A stretch of 64,000 nucleotides of DNA from Draconibacterium aestuarii (GCA_026671195.1 JAPOHD010000013.1:62001-126000), one strand, 5' to 3'. Counted from the stretch's first letter, positions 27,438-35,899 are shown. Made by a program: numbers and translations. Notes: generated from the letters alone by a model not told the origin.

Positions 27438-28202
27438 ATGCAAATGGAGGGAGATAAGTTTTATAAGAACATTCAGAAGGCGTTGGAAGATTTACCTGAA
27501 AACTTCAGCATCCTTGAGGAACAAATTGATGTTGGAATTCAGATGAAGTATTTTGAATTTACCAAGAAACAGAGAGAGAAGGATATTGATGAAGGATGTT
27601 TCATTGAACGCGATCAGTTGTTTGATGATGAAGTGGGCGAGGAGCGTAAAAAGGAAATTTTAACATCGATTGCCGTTTACGACGATGTAAGAGCCTATCG
27701 GACATTGGAAAAATATGTACAGGAGGCAAAGGGCGAATTAAAACAATGGGCTATTTTGGCATTGCAGGAAAGCCGGATGCTAATGCACAGTTCGTTATTG
27801 GACGAGCATCAGGTTTTTATCTCGACTGGTTTGGGCGGAAAAGGGCAGAAATTGCGCTATTATGTGGTTTTCCTGAATAAGGAGAAAGATGAAATGCTAA
27901 CTGCCACACAACAAAAACTGCTGAAAGATGAATTGATTTTTGAATTGAAAAAACATGATGGCGAATTTGAATCGATGGATTTTATGGAGGGTTTCTCTTC
28001 TTCGCTGGTAATGTTACCGTTGCAGGTAGAAATCAGACAGGTATTTCAAAACGTAATTGAAGAGTGCAACCAATATGGTGGATTTTTGCAGGATGACCTG
28101 ATAATAACAAATGTGAAAATAATGTCGAGAGGCGAAATAATACAATTAATACACCAGAAGAAAAACGATAATTTTGATGAATTGGAAAACGAAGAAAATT
28201 AA
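27438..28202 (+). CDS. Conserved hypothetical protein
   Basis: A 254-residue soluble protein, not assigned to a named family. It is rich in Glu and Lys. The middle (KGELKQWAILALQESRMLMH) looks helical and repeat-like, and the C-terminal half (RYYVVFLNKEKDEMLTA...) looks like a mixed alpha/beta domain. There is no signal peptide or membrane segment. The start could also be the second ATG at 27444. It overlaps the next gene by 26 bp and is probably translationally coupled to it. Confidence 0.75.
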   Translation: MQMEGDKFYKNIQKALEDLPENFSILEEQIDVGIQMKYFEFTKKQREKDIDEGCFIERDQLFDDEVGEERKKEILTSIAVYDDVRAYRTLEKYVQEAKGELKQWAILALQESRMLMHSSLLDEHQVFISTGLGGKGQKLRYYVVFLNKEKDEMLTATQQKLLKDELIFELKKHDGEFESMDFMEGFSSSLVMLPLQVEIRQVFQNVIEECNQYGGFLQDDLIITNVKIMSRGEIIQLIHQKKNDNFDELENEEN

Positions 28203-28479
28203 TGTAGCCATTCAGGTTTTACCCGAGGCCGAAGGCAAAATTAAATATGAATTAGTAGATAAAGCCATTGAAGCGATACAAAAATCGGGTTATCGGTATC
28301 AGGTGTGTCCGTTTGAAACTGTTGTTGAATGTAAATTTAATGAACTATCGAAATTGATCGAAACAATTCATGAAGCCTGTCAAGTTTCTGGTACTGAGAA
28401 GATGCTGATGAATATGAAAATTCAATCGAATTTTAGCAGCAATGTTACAATTGAAGATAAAATGGAAAAGTACAGTTAA
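28177..28479 (+). CDS. Thiamine-binding protein (MTH1187/YkoF-like, DUF77)
   Basis: A 100-residue protein with the family pattern: INVAIQVLPEAEG, YELVDKAIEAIQKSG, and PFETVVECKFNELSKLIETI. Members form small ferredoxin-like oligomers that bind thiamine or related hydroxymethylpyrimidines. The ATG at 28177 is chosen over the TTG one codon upstream. It overlaps the preceding hypothetical gene; no thiamine genes lie next to it. Confidence 0.82.
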   Translation: MNWKTKKINVAIQVLPEAEGKIKYELVDKAIEAIQKSGYRYQVCPFETVVECKFNELSKLIETIHEACQVSGTEKMLMNMKIQSNFSSNVTIEDKMEKYS

Positions 28480-28548
28480 TTTTGAAAAATTTGTGGGAAA
28501 TTAAAAAAAGTGTTTTATATTTGCACCGCTTTTAGAGCAAAACGCACT

Positions 28549-28622
28549 GGACCTGTAGCATAATTGGATAGTGCACCTCGTTACGGCCGAGGAGGTTAGG
28601 GGTTCGAGTCCCTTCAGGTTCA
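28549..28622 (+). tRNA. tRNA-Arg (ACG anticodon)
   Basis: A 74-nt cloverleaf: acceptor GGACCTG pairs with CAGGTTC, anticodon stem CCTCG/CGAGG with the loop TTACGGC giving anticodon ACG, and a T-loop in GGGGTTCGAGTCCC. CCA is not encoded. A TATATTTG box lies 25 nt upstream (28516-28523). The prophage integrase begins 136 bp downstream, so this gene is the likely attachment site. Confidence 0.96.
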
Positions 28623-28626
28623 CACG

Positions 28627-28653
28627 AGGCTGTTCTCATCGAGAACAGCCTTT
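28627..28653 (+). terminator. Terminator after tRNA-Arg
   Basis: An 11-bp perfect stem, AGGCTGTTCTC with GAGAACAGCCT, around an ATC loop, followed by TTTG. Confidence 0.85.
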
Positions 28654-28718
28654 GTTGTTTCACAGTGGTAGTGGGCCGTTCGGAGTGCCGGGATATGTGG
28701 AGCTAAACCTCCAAATCC

Positions 28719-28753
28719 ATTCAAATTTCGTTCAACATTCAAAATTCATTCAA
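28719..28753 (+). repeat. Short ATTCAA direct repeats ahead of the integrase
   Basis: ATTCAA or GTTCAA occurs at 28719, 28730, 28737 and 28748, within 35 bp between the tRNA terminator and the integrase ATG. Such clustered short repeats are typical of integrase arm-binding sites, which is the inferred role. Confidence 0.4.
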
Positions 28754-28757
28754 GAAA

Positions 28758-29942
28758 ATGAGCTCGCCAAAAGTTTTTATTAACGATAGTTATAAGAAGA
28801 AAGATGGTAGTTCTGCCATTTACATTCTTGTGCATATTGGTGGCCAATCTATAAAATTTGCCACTGGCGTTTCGTGCGATCCTGATAAATTTGATTATAC
28901 CAAGTGCCGGGTTAAGGGGAATGGTAAAAAAATTAAAGACGATAACCTGGTTATTGAACGCGGATTGGCGTTAATGAATGATATTATGGTAAGATATCGT
29001 CTGCAAAATGAAGTACTGACGCCAGAAACACTTAAAAAAGAGTGGAAGAACCCAACCAGGAGAGTAAACTTTTATGTGTGGATGGATGAAACTATAAAGT
29101 CGAGAAAAGGTGATCTGGCTGATAGTTCGTTAAAACAGCACACGGCTTTAAAATCGAAGTTGGAAGATTGGTGGCCAAAACTTTCTTTTGCCGATATCGA
29201 TCACGAATTTATTGAGCAGTTCCGCAGGCATTTGAAGGTGAAAAAGAAAAATGACCTGAACACCATTCACAACAACCTGAAAAATTTAAAGGCTTATTTA
29301 AATATTGCAGTAAGGCAGGGTGTAATAAAGGAAAATCCATTCGATAGGGTAAAACTAAAACGTTCGGCTCCCGATCGGATTTTTCTAACCGAAGAAGAGC
29401 TGCTTGATTTGTGGGAGTTGTACCATTCAAAAAAAATGTCAGATCATTACTACCCGGTGCTGCGTCATTTTTTGTTTATGTGTTTTACGGGATTACGCAT
29501 TTCCGATCTGAAAGAAGTTACATTTGATAATATTCAGAACAACAGGCTGGTATTTTTCCCGGTAAAAACAAAAGGTTCGAAAAAGACGGGTGTAAAAGTT
29601 CCTTTAAATAAATATGCGAATGAGCTTATTACCGACGAAGGCAGAAAAGAAGGGATGCTGTTTAATATGGTAAGCGAAGTACGCATGAACAAGCGATTAA
29701 AAGAAATTGCAACGGCAGCAGGTATTCCTAAAAAAATAAGCAACCACAGCGGGCGGCATACTTTTGCAACAATATATCTGCAAAAAACAAAAGATGTAGC
29801 AGGGCTGCAGAAATTATTGGGGCACAGCAATATTAACCAAACCATGGTGTATGTGCATATTAACGACGACGATTTGAAGTTGAACATGGATACTTTCGAC
29901 AAAAATCTGTTTAAAAAGGAGAAATCGAAAAAGAAAGTTTAA
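28758..29942 (+). CDS. int: Tyrosine-type site-specific integrase
   Basis: A 394-residue recombinase with an N-terminal arm-binding region, a SAM-like core-binding domain (residues ~100-190) and a C-terminal catalytic domain. The catalytic residues appear as Arg in TGLRISDLKEV, Lys in PVKTKGSKK, His/Arg in NHSGRHTFAT, His in LLGHSNINQ and the nucleophile Tyr in TMVYVHIND. The closest match in style is the Bacteroidota phage/transposon integrase group. It is the only plus-strand gene of the element and sits next to tRNA-Arg, its probable target. Confidence 0.95.
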   Translation: MSSPKVFINDSYKKKDGSSAIYILVHIGGQSIKFATGVSCDPDKFDYTKCRVKGNGKKIKDDNLVIERGLALMNDIMVRYRLQNEVLTPETLKKEWKNPTRRVNFYVWMDETIKSRKGDLADSSLKQHTALKSKLEDWWPKLSFADIDHEFIEQFRRHLKVKKKNDLNTIHNNLKNLKAYLNIAVRQGVIKENPFDRVKLKRSAPDRIFLTEEELLDLWELYHSKKMSDHYYPVLRHFLFMCFTGLRISDLKEVTFDNIQNNRLVFFPVKTKGSKKTGVKVPLNKYANELITDEGRKEGMLFNMVSEVRMNKRLKEIATAAGIPKKISNHSGRHTFATIYLQKTKDVAGLQKLLGHSNINQTMVYVHINDDDLKLNMDTFDKNLFKKEKSKKKV

Positions 29943-29948
29943 TACAAA

Positions 29949-29985
29949 CAAAAAAAGCATCCCGACCTCTGCCGGGATGCTTCAA
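29949..29985 (-). terminator. Terminator at the end of the prophage late strand
   Basis: AAGCATCCCG...CGGGATGCTT hairpin with a T-run on the minus strand. It ends transcription leaving 30008 before it enters the integrase. Its upstream flank (CATAAGTTTGGTTTAGTTAG on the minus strand) resembles the body of the small-RNA array at 11.5-12.4 kb. Confidence 0.8.
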
Positions 29986-30007
29986 ACTAAACCTAACTAA
30001 ACCAAAC

Positions 30008-30475
30008 TTATGAAAAAAATGTCCTCGTTCGTGCGGTTAAAGGATAACCGTAATTCGTATGCTGTAAGTTTCTTACAAAGCCTTTATTGTTGGTAGCCAC
30101 ATTTGCTGAGCATAGCAAGGGTGGACTTTTAAACGCGCTGTTTTCGGTGCAAGTTGGGTTTATAGCTATTCCCGCATTTTCTGTTGCAGTTCCACTTTCA
30201 GCTTTCGGCAATGAGTATTTCCTGCAGGTAGTCACCTCCCGGACCATTGGATTATCACCAGTAACGTAAATGTTTTCGATGGTGTACTGTTCTGCTTCGC
30301 TGGTGCATAAAAATGCATCCTGCTCAACAATTGCTGTTTGTTGGGGACAGCTAACCACATAACTAGCCTGTGCCACAAAGGTCTTATCGGGCTTAAAAAC
30401 TTTTGTTTCGGTTGGTGGATCTGCAAAACAGACAACCGTAAAAAGGAGAGCAATTAAAAAGAGTAATTTTCTCAT
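30008..30475 (-). CDS. Secreted Cys-containing hypothetical protein
   Basis: The open frame extends upstream, but the ATG at 30475 starts a clear signal peptide (MRKLLFLIALLFTVVCFA) and is chosen, giving 155 residues. The mature part has six Cys in spaced positions (VVSCPQQ, FLCTSE, TTCRKY, NPTCTEN, LLCSANV), suggesting disulfides in the periplasm or outside. No family was recognised. It is the last gene before the integrase and has its own late-type promoter, so it may be a lysogenic-conversion or lysis-related gene. Confidence 0.65.
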   Translation of the reverse strand: MRKLLFLIALLFTVVCFADPPTETKVFKPDKTFVAQASYVVSCPQQTAIVEQDAFLCTSEAEQYTIENIYVTGDNPMVREVTTCRKYSLPKAESGTATENAGIAINPTCTENSAFKSPPLLCSANVATNNKGFVRNLQHTNYGYPLTARTRTFFS

Positions 30476-30522
30476 AACAATTGAACTTTGATTGATTAAA
30501 CAATATTTTATATTCTGAGATT

Positions 30523-30560
30523 TAAATTTCCTTATTCTGAATAAATACCGAAAGGACAGA
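30523..30560 (-). promoter_or_regulatory. Prophage late promoter-like site 5 (weak)
   Basis: Minus strand: CTGTCCTTTC, exactly 20 nt after its last TTT, then GAAATTTA in the -7 position. It drives the secreted protein at 30008-30475. The upstream box is well kept; the -7 box is poor. Confidence 0.45.
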
Positions 30561-30571
30561 TTTTGAGGTGT

Positions 30572-30598
30572 AAAAACCCCGTAGTCAATACCACGGGG
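30572..30598 (-). terminator. Terminator of the lysis operon
   Basis: CCCCGT...ACGGGG stem followed by TTTTT on the minus strand, directly after the lysis genes and directly before late promoter 5. Confidence 0.75.
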
Positions 30599-30666
30599 CA
30601 GTGATTTACAAACCCGGTTAAACAATACATTAATTAACTCTGGTCTTGCCACAACCGGGCAATATC

Positions 30667-30924
30667 TTAATGCTTTTCTATCAGGTTTTTTATTTGCCTG
30701 TTTTTATAAGCTATTATGTAGCGGTGAATTACCAGCCATGTGCTTAAAAAAGTGGTTGCTCCCCCGGCATCAGCCGATAATTTCCACATTTCAAACCCCA
30801 TAAGTGCAAGCCCTAAAAACATGATTAAATTCCAACCGCTGGTAAATACTTTTTTCCACACCGGCAACGATGCTTTAATTGCGTCGAGTGTAAACTGTGT
30901 TTTAAACCATTCTTTGACTGTCAT
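30667..30924 (-). CDS. Small membrane protein of the lysis cassette (holin candidate)
   Basis: 85 residues with two hydrophobic segments (GWNLIMFLGLALMGFEMW and STWLVIHRYIIAYK) and charged ends. It overlaps the start of the neighbouring gene by one base. Position after the endolysin and the two-helix topology suggest a holin or antiholin; there is no clear sequence family. Confidence 0.65.
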   Translation of the reverse strand: MTVKEWFKTQFTLDAIKASLPVWKKVFTSGWNLIMFLGLALMGFEMWKLSADAGGATTFLSTWLVIHRYIIAYKNRQIKNLIEKH

Positions 30925-31259
30925 TATTCTTTCCCTCCAAATATTCGTTTAAAAAATCCTTTCTTTTCCGGAGATCCGGCAATGGTATCAAGTGGCATGG
31001 CCTCCAGTTCCAGCGCATTTAAAGTATTATCCAAATCGAGAACGATCTGCCCACCTTTATGGGTTTTCATTTTTTCAAAATCGTTTTGAATTTTGTACTT
31101 CTCAATTTTTGCCAGTTCAATAATTACCTCCGTTTGCTTATCGAGTTGGCGTTGGTGGCGTTTCGACATGGGCTGAATTATAAAAAAGTTGATAACCAGC
31201 AGTGTGATAATAGCTATTCCAACATTTTCAATCGTATTCCAAATTCGTGTAGGGTTCAT
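30924..31259 (-). CDS. Single-pass coiled-coil protein, spanin/Rz-like candidate
   Basis: 111 residues: one N-terminal transmembrane helix (VGIAIITLLVINFFIIQP), then a charged coiled coil (RHQRQLDKQTEVIIELAKIE). This is the layout of Rz-type inner-membrane spanins. It lies within the lysis cassette and its ATG overlaps the stop of a 32-residue membrane peptide gene. The spanin role is inferred from topology and place only. Confidence 0.6.
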   Translation of the reverse strand: MNPTRIWNTIENVGIAIITLLVINFFIIQPMSKRHQRQLDKQTEVIIELAKIEKYKIQNDFEKMKTHKGGQIVLDLDNTLNALELEAMPLDTIAGSPEKKGFFKRIFGGKE

Positions 31260-31354
31260 CGTATTTTATTTTTTTGATTTAAACTTCGGTGAATGCTGTA
31301 AAGCACACCCAGTATCATAAGCGAGAAACCAATTGCATAAATTAAAGCAAACAT
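31256..31354 (-). CDS. 32-residue membrane peptide in the lysis cassette
   Basis: A very short frame starting MFALIYAIGFSLMILGVLYS is almost wholly one transmembrane helix with a positive C-terminal tail (HRSLNQKNKIR). Its stop overlaps the next ATG (ATGA), and its start is 2 nt after the endolysin stop. The gap it fills would otherwise be the only break in a tightly packed operon, which supports it being real. Confidence 0.6.
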   Translation of the reverse strand: MFALIYAIGFSLMILGVLYSIHRSLNQKNKIR

Positions 31355-31356
31355 GA

Positions 31357-31980
31357 TTATTGTATTACAGTAATTAAATAGTTGTTGTAAGTATCAATGA
31401 ACAGTTTCCCATCCAAGCAGTAGTCGGCCAGTGCGGCCACGCTCTTTTTGCTTCGTATTTTTCGATAAACACCATCGCCTTCGCGCGATCCTCCGAAGTT
31501 GGTATTGCCCTCGATGGTGTAAAAGTTGTTTTTGTCTTCGCCAACAATCAGGAAAATATGTCCGAGTCTTCCGAGTTTGCGGTAGTATAAAGCTCCAACC
31601 ATACCCGAAGTAGATTGAAACCGGGGAAGCTCGCCCCATTTTTGCAGGTAAACCACGTTGTATTTAAACCAATCGACCACCCGCGCCGATCGCGGTCCGC
31701 CCATGTTGGTTTCCTTGTGAATGTACGATTGAAAAGCTGCACACCACGGATACCCTTTTCCAAGGCCGGTTGATTTTAAGTAACGTTCAACCCACATACC
31801 GTCGTTATTGCCGGTGGCTTCGGTAACGCCTACATGCTTTTCGGCTTCTGAAATAAGGATATTACTTGCTCCCTCGCGTACTTTTACAGCCCGTTGACAA
31901 TTAGCCCAAACAGGAGCAACAAGGCAACATGCAAGTAAAACGAGTACCTGAAACGCTCTTTTTCTGATAATAGTTTCCAT
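31357..31980 (-). CDS. Secreted CHAP/NlpC-P60-type endolysin
   Basis: 207 residues with an N-terminal signal sequence (AFQVLVLLACCLVAPVWANC, residues ~9-28). A cysteine-peptidase fold follows: the putative nucleophile is in YPWCAAFQSYI (residue ~79), the histidine in GHIFLIVGED (residue ~141), and a polar residue in YTIEGNTNFGG. CHAP proteins cleave peptidoglycan peptide bridges, here to release phage. Export by its own signal means a classic large-hole holin may be dispensable. The first 97 bp overlap the upstream membrane-protein gene. Confidence 0.82.
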   Translation of the reverse strand: METIIRKRAFQVLVLLACCLVAPVWANCQRAVKVREGASNILISEAEKHVGVTEATGNNDGMWVERYLKSTGLGKGYPWCAAFQSYIHKETNMGGPRSARVVDWFKYNVVYLQKWGELPRFQSTSGMVGALYYRKLGRLGHIFLIVGEDKNNFYTIEGNTNFGGSREGDGVYRKIRSKKSVAALADYCLDGKLFIDTYNNYLITVIQ

Positions 31981-32213
31981 TTGTTGTTGTATTCAAATGA
32001 TGGATCGAAATATTTATACAGCCGCGGGAAAATGGCCAGGTGTGTAATGCGTACAAACCCAATGGCAATCAGGTAAATTACAAAGGCCACAAACACTTTC
32101 CCCACCTGGTTGATGGTGATGGTGTGCAGGCCAAAACTTTCGGCCAGCCAGTTGTAAATTAGCAACAGAACAATTGCTGCCGGAATGGTTAATAGTTCGG
32201 TGTATTTTCTCAT
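31884..32213 (-). CDS. Three-helix membrane protein overlapping the endolysin gene
   Basis: 109 residues with three transmembrane segments (IPAAIVLLLIYNWLAESF, VFVAFVIYLIAIGFV, LHVALLLLFGLIVNGL). The third is encoded by the same bases, in another frame, as the endolysin signal region. It is coupled to the upstream gene by an ATGA overlap. Holin-like by size and position; no family was recognised. Confidence 0.65.
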   Translation of the reverse strand: MRKYTELLTIPAAIVLLLIYNWLAESFGLHTITINQVGKVFVAFVIYLIAIGFVRITHLAIFPRLYKYFDPSFEYNNKWKLLSEKERFRYSFYLHVALLLLFGLIVNGL

Positions 32214-32476
32214 TTGTCCAGATTTTGAAGTTTTGGAAATTTTCGTTTAATAAGGCTCCATGCTATTTTCAGTAACAAGCCGCCAAGGGCTCCAAAAAAA
32301 CCAACCAGTAAATACCATAAAACTCCATGGTCGGGAGCTGTAGCAATTGCCTGGTGAGTTACATCAATTATTTCACCTATATCTTCTGTTACAGGTTGAG
32401 CATTAGAAACACTTGCTATCGAAACTGAAGAAACAAAGCCGGTGGCCGGCATCCAAATCGTCTGCGAATTCTTCAT
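32210..32476 (-). CDS. Small membrane protein, first gene of the lysis operon
   Basis: 88 residues. The N-terminus is uncertain (possibly a weak signal peptide around VSSVSIASVSNAQ). One strong transmembrane helix (VLWYLLVGFFGALGGLLLKIA) and a basic tail (KRKFPK) follow. It follows late promoter 4 by about 100 nt. A holin-like role is inferred from its place ahead of the endolysin. Confidence 0.65.
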   Translation of the reverse strand: MKNSQTIWMPATGFVSSVSIASVSNAQPVTEDIGEIIDVTHQAIATAPDHGVLWYLLVGFFGALGGLLLKIAWSLIKRKFPKLQNLDK

Positions 32477-32573
32477 AACTCTTATTTTTTATCAATTGGT
32501 ATTTTGTGGCCACTGACCACGAACTTTTAAAAGTGTTTTCATTAGTTGTGAAGTTTTACGTTCTACTTTATGT

Positions 32574-32611
32574 CAAAACTACAGGGCTGCCGAACTAAAA
32601 GAAAGGACAAA
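32574..32611 (-). promoter_or_regulatory. Prophage late promoter-like site 4 (lysis operon)
   Basis: Minus strand: TTTGTCCTTTC, 20 nt after TTT, then TAGTTTTG. It begins right at the stop of the upstream tail gene and reads into the lysis cassette. Confidence 0.6.
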
Positions 32612-35371
32612 TTAATAGGCGTACAAACTCATGCAGTCGGGTAAATTAAACTGATAAACTACCTGCGAGCCTGCCAGTTTGTATAGCTGCCCCGAAGTAA
32701 GATTGTACGAACCGCTGGCAATAAACACATCGGAGCCAACCACTGCAGCCCCCATGCCATAACCACCAATATTAATGCGGGTTTGCGCGCTGGGGCTTTC
32801 AAGCACAAATAAACTGTGTGTGTATTCGCTGCTTAAAGCAATTATGTTGTTGCCATTTGGCGTGGCTTCCCATATTGGAGGCCGGTCGGATCCGCTTCCA
32901 TCTAACATGCGGAATTCGCTCCATTTGTCGGTGTTTGTTTTCAGGCAGCTAAACTCGCGGTCGTTATCAGAAAAAACGTACATCCTCGAACTGCTTTGGG
33001 CCATACAAATAAATTCGGTGTCGCGGTCGGTAATTTCTTTTGGGTTCTGACCAATAGTGGCATCGCAGCGCATTATTTCGCCTGCAGCTGAACACATATA
33101 ATAATAGCCGTTGTAATATTCGAAATCGCGGATGGTATAACCCACTTCAGAGCTACCGCCTGTAACGGTACCAATTGTTGCTTCCGAATAATTGTCGAAG
33201 CTGCCCTGGTTAAAATAGCAATACTGGCGCTGGTTATTAATGCCCACCATCACTTTTCCATTGGCAACCTTTATGCCCGAAATACTTTCGGAGATAGTTC
33301 CCATACGAAGGCTTTGCATCCGTATTCCATCCGACAAATCGTAAATATGCACATACCCGTTGTTGCCACCTATAAACAGCTGGTTGCTGGCTGCGTGGTA
33401 ATCCACACAACAATGGTGCGCATAAGCTGCTGTAGATATATCGCCAAAAACCGAAGTGGTTTTAAATTTTCCGGTTTCGTCAACAATATAAGGTTTGCCG
33501 TATTTATTTACGCCCACAAATTTGGGTACCATGTTTTCTTCGGTGCCATCGCCACCACCCGGAACAACACCGGGGTTAAAACTCCAAAAATTGTCTTCCA
33601 GCTTATAAGCCTGAATGCGTACCAGCGTTTCTTCCTCCGGTCCCGGATCGGCATCGAGCTGCTCAATCATAAATTCGCACTCGCTGTCTTTCATTTTTTG
33701 GTAAATGTTATTCATAACGTAGTGCAAAATTCGTGGCGGGAAGCGGAAATCGGCCTCAATGGGCAAACGGCCTGCAAGAAAAGGAGCTGTAAGCCGGTAG
33801 CGGCTAAAAACAAAACCGGAATCGCCTTTCCAGTCGAATTTTTTACCCGAAACACTTTCGTCGCCACCGGTATTGTTGCCTTTGTAAAACATAAGGCGCG
33901 GCGAAAACGGTTCGCGCACACTCGAAAATGTTTTAGAATTTCCGTTTTGATACGCAACGGGGTAGCCTTCGGGAGCCATACGCAGTGTCGAAAAATCGCT
34001 TTTTATTTCTTCCTGGTCTTTATCTCCATCGTTAAAAAAGTAGTTTTGCAGGCCAATCGATACCGGTTTCCATCCTTTTACAACCGTTTCAATTTCAATT
34101 AAACCACCGCTAATTTCGTTTATGGTAAACCAGCCGTATTCGTAATACATGTTTTCGTTTAGCACCAAACGAATATCGCCCTCTTCTTTGGGCAGAATAA
34201 TGCTGTTTAAATCGTTTCGCGAGTTTACTGCATCGAGAATACGATCGCGTTTATCGTCGAGGTTTTCCCAGCGTTCGTTAAAAGCACTGTCGTTGTTGTC
34301 GTGGTCCCAGCTAAATTTTAAGGCTACATCTTTGCGCTCGCCCACTTTCCACTCGCTTACCCGGTATTGCGACAAATCGAATGCCTGGCCTTTTAACACA
34401 CCCTCGCGATCGATTATCTGCACCGTGCGGTTGTTGTTAAACCAAAAAAAGGTGTTGAAGGTATTCTGCACTCCCAGGAAAAACTTTTTTATATCGATAT
34501 CGGGCACCAGGTCGTGAATATTAAATGCTGCCAAATCCCATGTTGATGCTGAAATGGCATCGAGATTCAGTTCCTCTTCGGTTTGGGTGAAGAAATTAAA
34601 CAGTGCAAAGGTTTGTTCCTCGATAGTGGAAGTATCTTTCAGAATATTGTAATTGTGGTACAGGCACAATGTTTTCAGGTCGGCATCGAGTTTCAGAAAG
34701 TTGTCGGAAATATAAAACCGGTTTTTGCGCAGCAGCGTATCAAGCAGAGAGTGCAAAAACGGATAGGGCGAAACTACAGCAGCGCCATCGGTGTTGGCCG
34801 ATGTAATTACCCCGCCGGTGTCGCTCTGGTTGACAAAAAAACCGGCAAGTGCTTCAAATTTATTGGTTAGCTCTTCAATATCGGTGCCATCGTCGCTTTC
34901 CACCATTTTGCCTTTGTCTTTCCAAAAACCACGGTTCATTAAGCGTAGTGTACACCAGCTGTCGGAATCGGGGTCGAACGTGGTTTTGTTTACAAAAGCG
35001 CAGGCATCGCCAAAATCTAATTCGGTGAGGTTTTTTTCGCGAAGTTCTTCGCCCAGTTTGCCCAGGTTGTTTTGTATCCAACCTTCAACAGTGCCCAATG
35101 CGTTGTTTACCACAAAATCGCCCTCGATTAATGGGAGGCCAAAGTGCAGCAGTTTTGCACCCGAAAAATGGCGGTCGTTTTGTTTGGCACGTTTGGTTAC
35201 CCGGTTAGGGTTGCCCAGTGCTCCGCGGTTGCCTTCAACCGGCAAACTAATATCGGCAGCCAGCGGACCACGAATTTCGTTGAACAGGAAAAACGGGTTT
35301 TTAACCGATATACGACAGCTGAATTTTTGCCCCGTTAACAGTGGCTTATTGTTGATGGTAAGTGATAGCAT
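32612..35371 (-). CDS. Phage tail tip / hub-like protein with C-terminal propeller-like repeats
   Basis: 919 residues. The N-terminal ~600 residues (starting MLSLTINNKPLLTGQKFSC) resemble the large tail-tip proteins of Bacteroidota phages by size, position after the tape measure and beta-rich composition, but I cannot name a family. From ~residue 640 there are repeated blades such as CCVDYHAASNQLFIGGNNG, SGIKVANGKVMVGIN and DFEYYNGYYYMCSAAG, like a beta-propeller. A host-receptor contact role is inferred. It is the last tail gene before the lysis operon. Confidence 0.65.
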   Translation of the reverse strand: MLSLTINNKPLLTGQKFSCRISVKNPFFLFNEIRGPLAADISLPVEGNRGALGNPNRVTKRAKQNDRHFSGAKLLHFGLPLIEGDFVVNNALGTVEGWIQNNLGKLGEELREKNLTELDFGDACAFVNKTTFDPDSDSWCTLRLMNRGFWKDKGKMVESDDGTDIEELTNKFEALAGFFVNQSDTGGVITSANTDGAAVVSPYPFLHSLLDTLLRKNRFYISDNFLKLDADLKTLCLYHNYNILKDTSTIEEQTFALFNFFTQTEEELNLDAISASTWDLAAFNIHDLVPDIDIKKFFLGVQNTFNTFFWFNNNRTVQIIDREGVLKGQAFDLSQYRVSEWKVGERKDVALKFSWDHDNNDSAFNERWENLDDKRDRILDAVNSRNDLNSIILPKEEGDIRLVLNENMYYEYGWFTINEISGGLIEIETVVKGWKPVSIGLQNYFFNDGDKDQEEIKSDFSTLRMAPEGYPVAYQNGNSKTFSSVREPFSPRLMFYKGNNTGGDESVSGKKFDWKGDSGFVFSRYRLTAPFLAGRLPIEADFRFPPRILHYVMNNIYQKMKDSECEFMIEQLDADPGPEEETLVRIQAYKLEDNFWSFNPGVVPGGGDGTEENMVPKFVGVNKYGKPYIVDETGKFKTTSVFGDISTAAYAHHCCVDYHAASNQLFIGGNNGYVHIYDLSDGIRMQSLRMGTISESISGIKVANGKVMVGINNQRQYCYFNQGSFDNYSEATIGTVTGGSSEVGYTIRDFEYYNGYYYMCSAAGEIMRCDATIGQNPKEITDRDTEFICMAQSSSRMYVFSDNDREFSCLKTNTDKWSEFRMLDGSGSDRPPIWEATPNGNNIIALSSEYTHSLFVLESPSAQTRINIGGYGMGAAVVGSDVFIASGSYNLTSGQLYKLAGSQVVYQFNLPDCMSLYAY

Positions 35372-35403
35372 AAAAAGTAAGTTTAAAAAACTACTCTGCT
35401 TTG

Positions 35404-35880
35404 TTAAAACATTTTGAGTTTGAGTTTGCCTGCTTTAATCCGTGGCTGTACGCCAAGCGTAACCGACAACGGATTGGTAAATTCCATGTAACCAATACGG
35501 TCGGCCAAATCGGTGCCGGTGTTGTTTTTCCACACTTCAACATATTTAATGTTTTCGGCTGCACCCGAGTCGGTACGTTCGCCAAACACTTCCTCTTCGG
35601 CATTTACGGCTTCGGCTTTGTTGTCGGTGTCGTTCCAGGTAATGGTCCATTTGGCGGCACTACGCGCCACGGCCACACCGTTTGCCACATAGCCGGTATA
35701 AGCGGCAGGGGTGCCCACTGTTTCGCGGTCGATGGCAACAGCATCGGTGCATAAACGAAGATACAGACTTCCGGCGGCTGCCGAAGCCAGAATACCTGCC
35801 GTGTCGCCAATTCCGGTAATGGGTTCGTTTTGGAACAGCAGTTCGAGGTGCTCTATGGCGTAATTTTTACTTGCATTCAT
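35404..35880 (-). CDS. Small phage structural protein
   Basis: 158 residues. The pattern ILASAAAGSLYLRLCTDAVA, a central WTITWNDTDNKA and an ending NPLSVTLGVQPRIKAGKL match the general build of small virion proteins found next to tail fibres. No precise family assignment is possible. It sits between the fibre gene (20-bp gap) and the tail-tip gene. Confidence 0.6.
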   Translation of the reverse strand: MNASKNYAIEHLELLFQNEPITGIGDTAGILASAAAGSLYLRLCTDAVAIDRETVGTPAAYTGYVANGVAVARSAAKWTITWNDTDNKAEAVNAEEEVFGERTDSGAAENIKYVEVWKNNTGTDLADRIGYMEFTNPLSVTLGVQPRIKAGKLKLKMF

Positions 35881-35899
35881 ATTAATTTGTATTTAAAGT

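Noticed and set aside
28571-28783. A 70-codon plus-strand frame
   Set aside because: It runs through the tRNA-Arg gene and its terminator.
33314-34102. A 262-codon plus-strand frame
   Set aside because: It is the mirror of the tail-tip gene on the minus strand; its sequence is rich in Arg, His and Cys runs typical of shadow frames.
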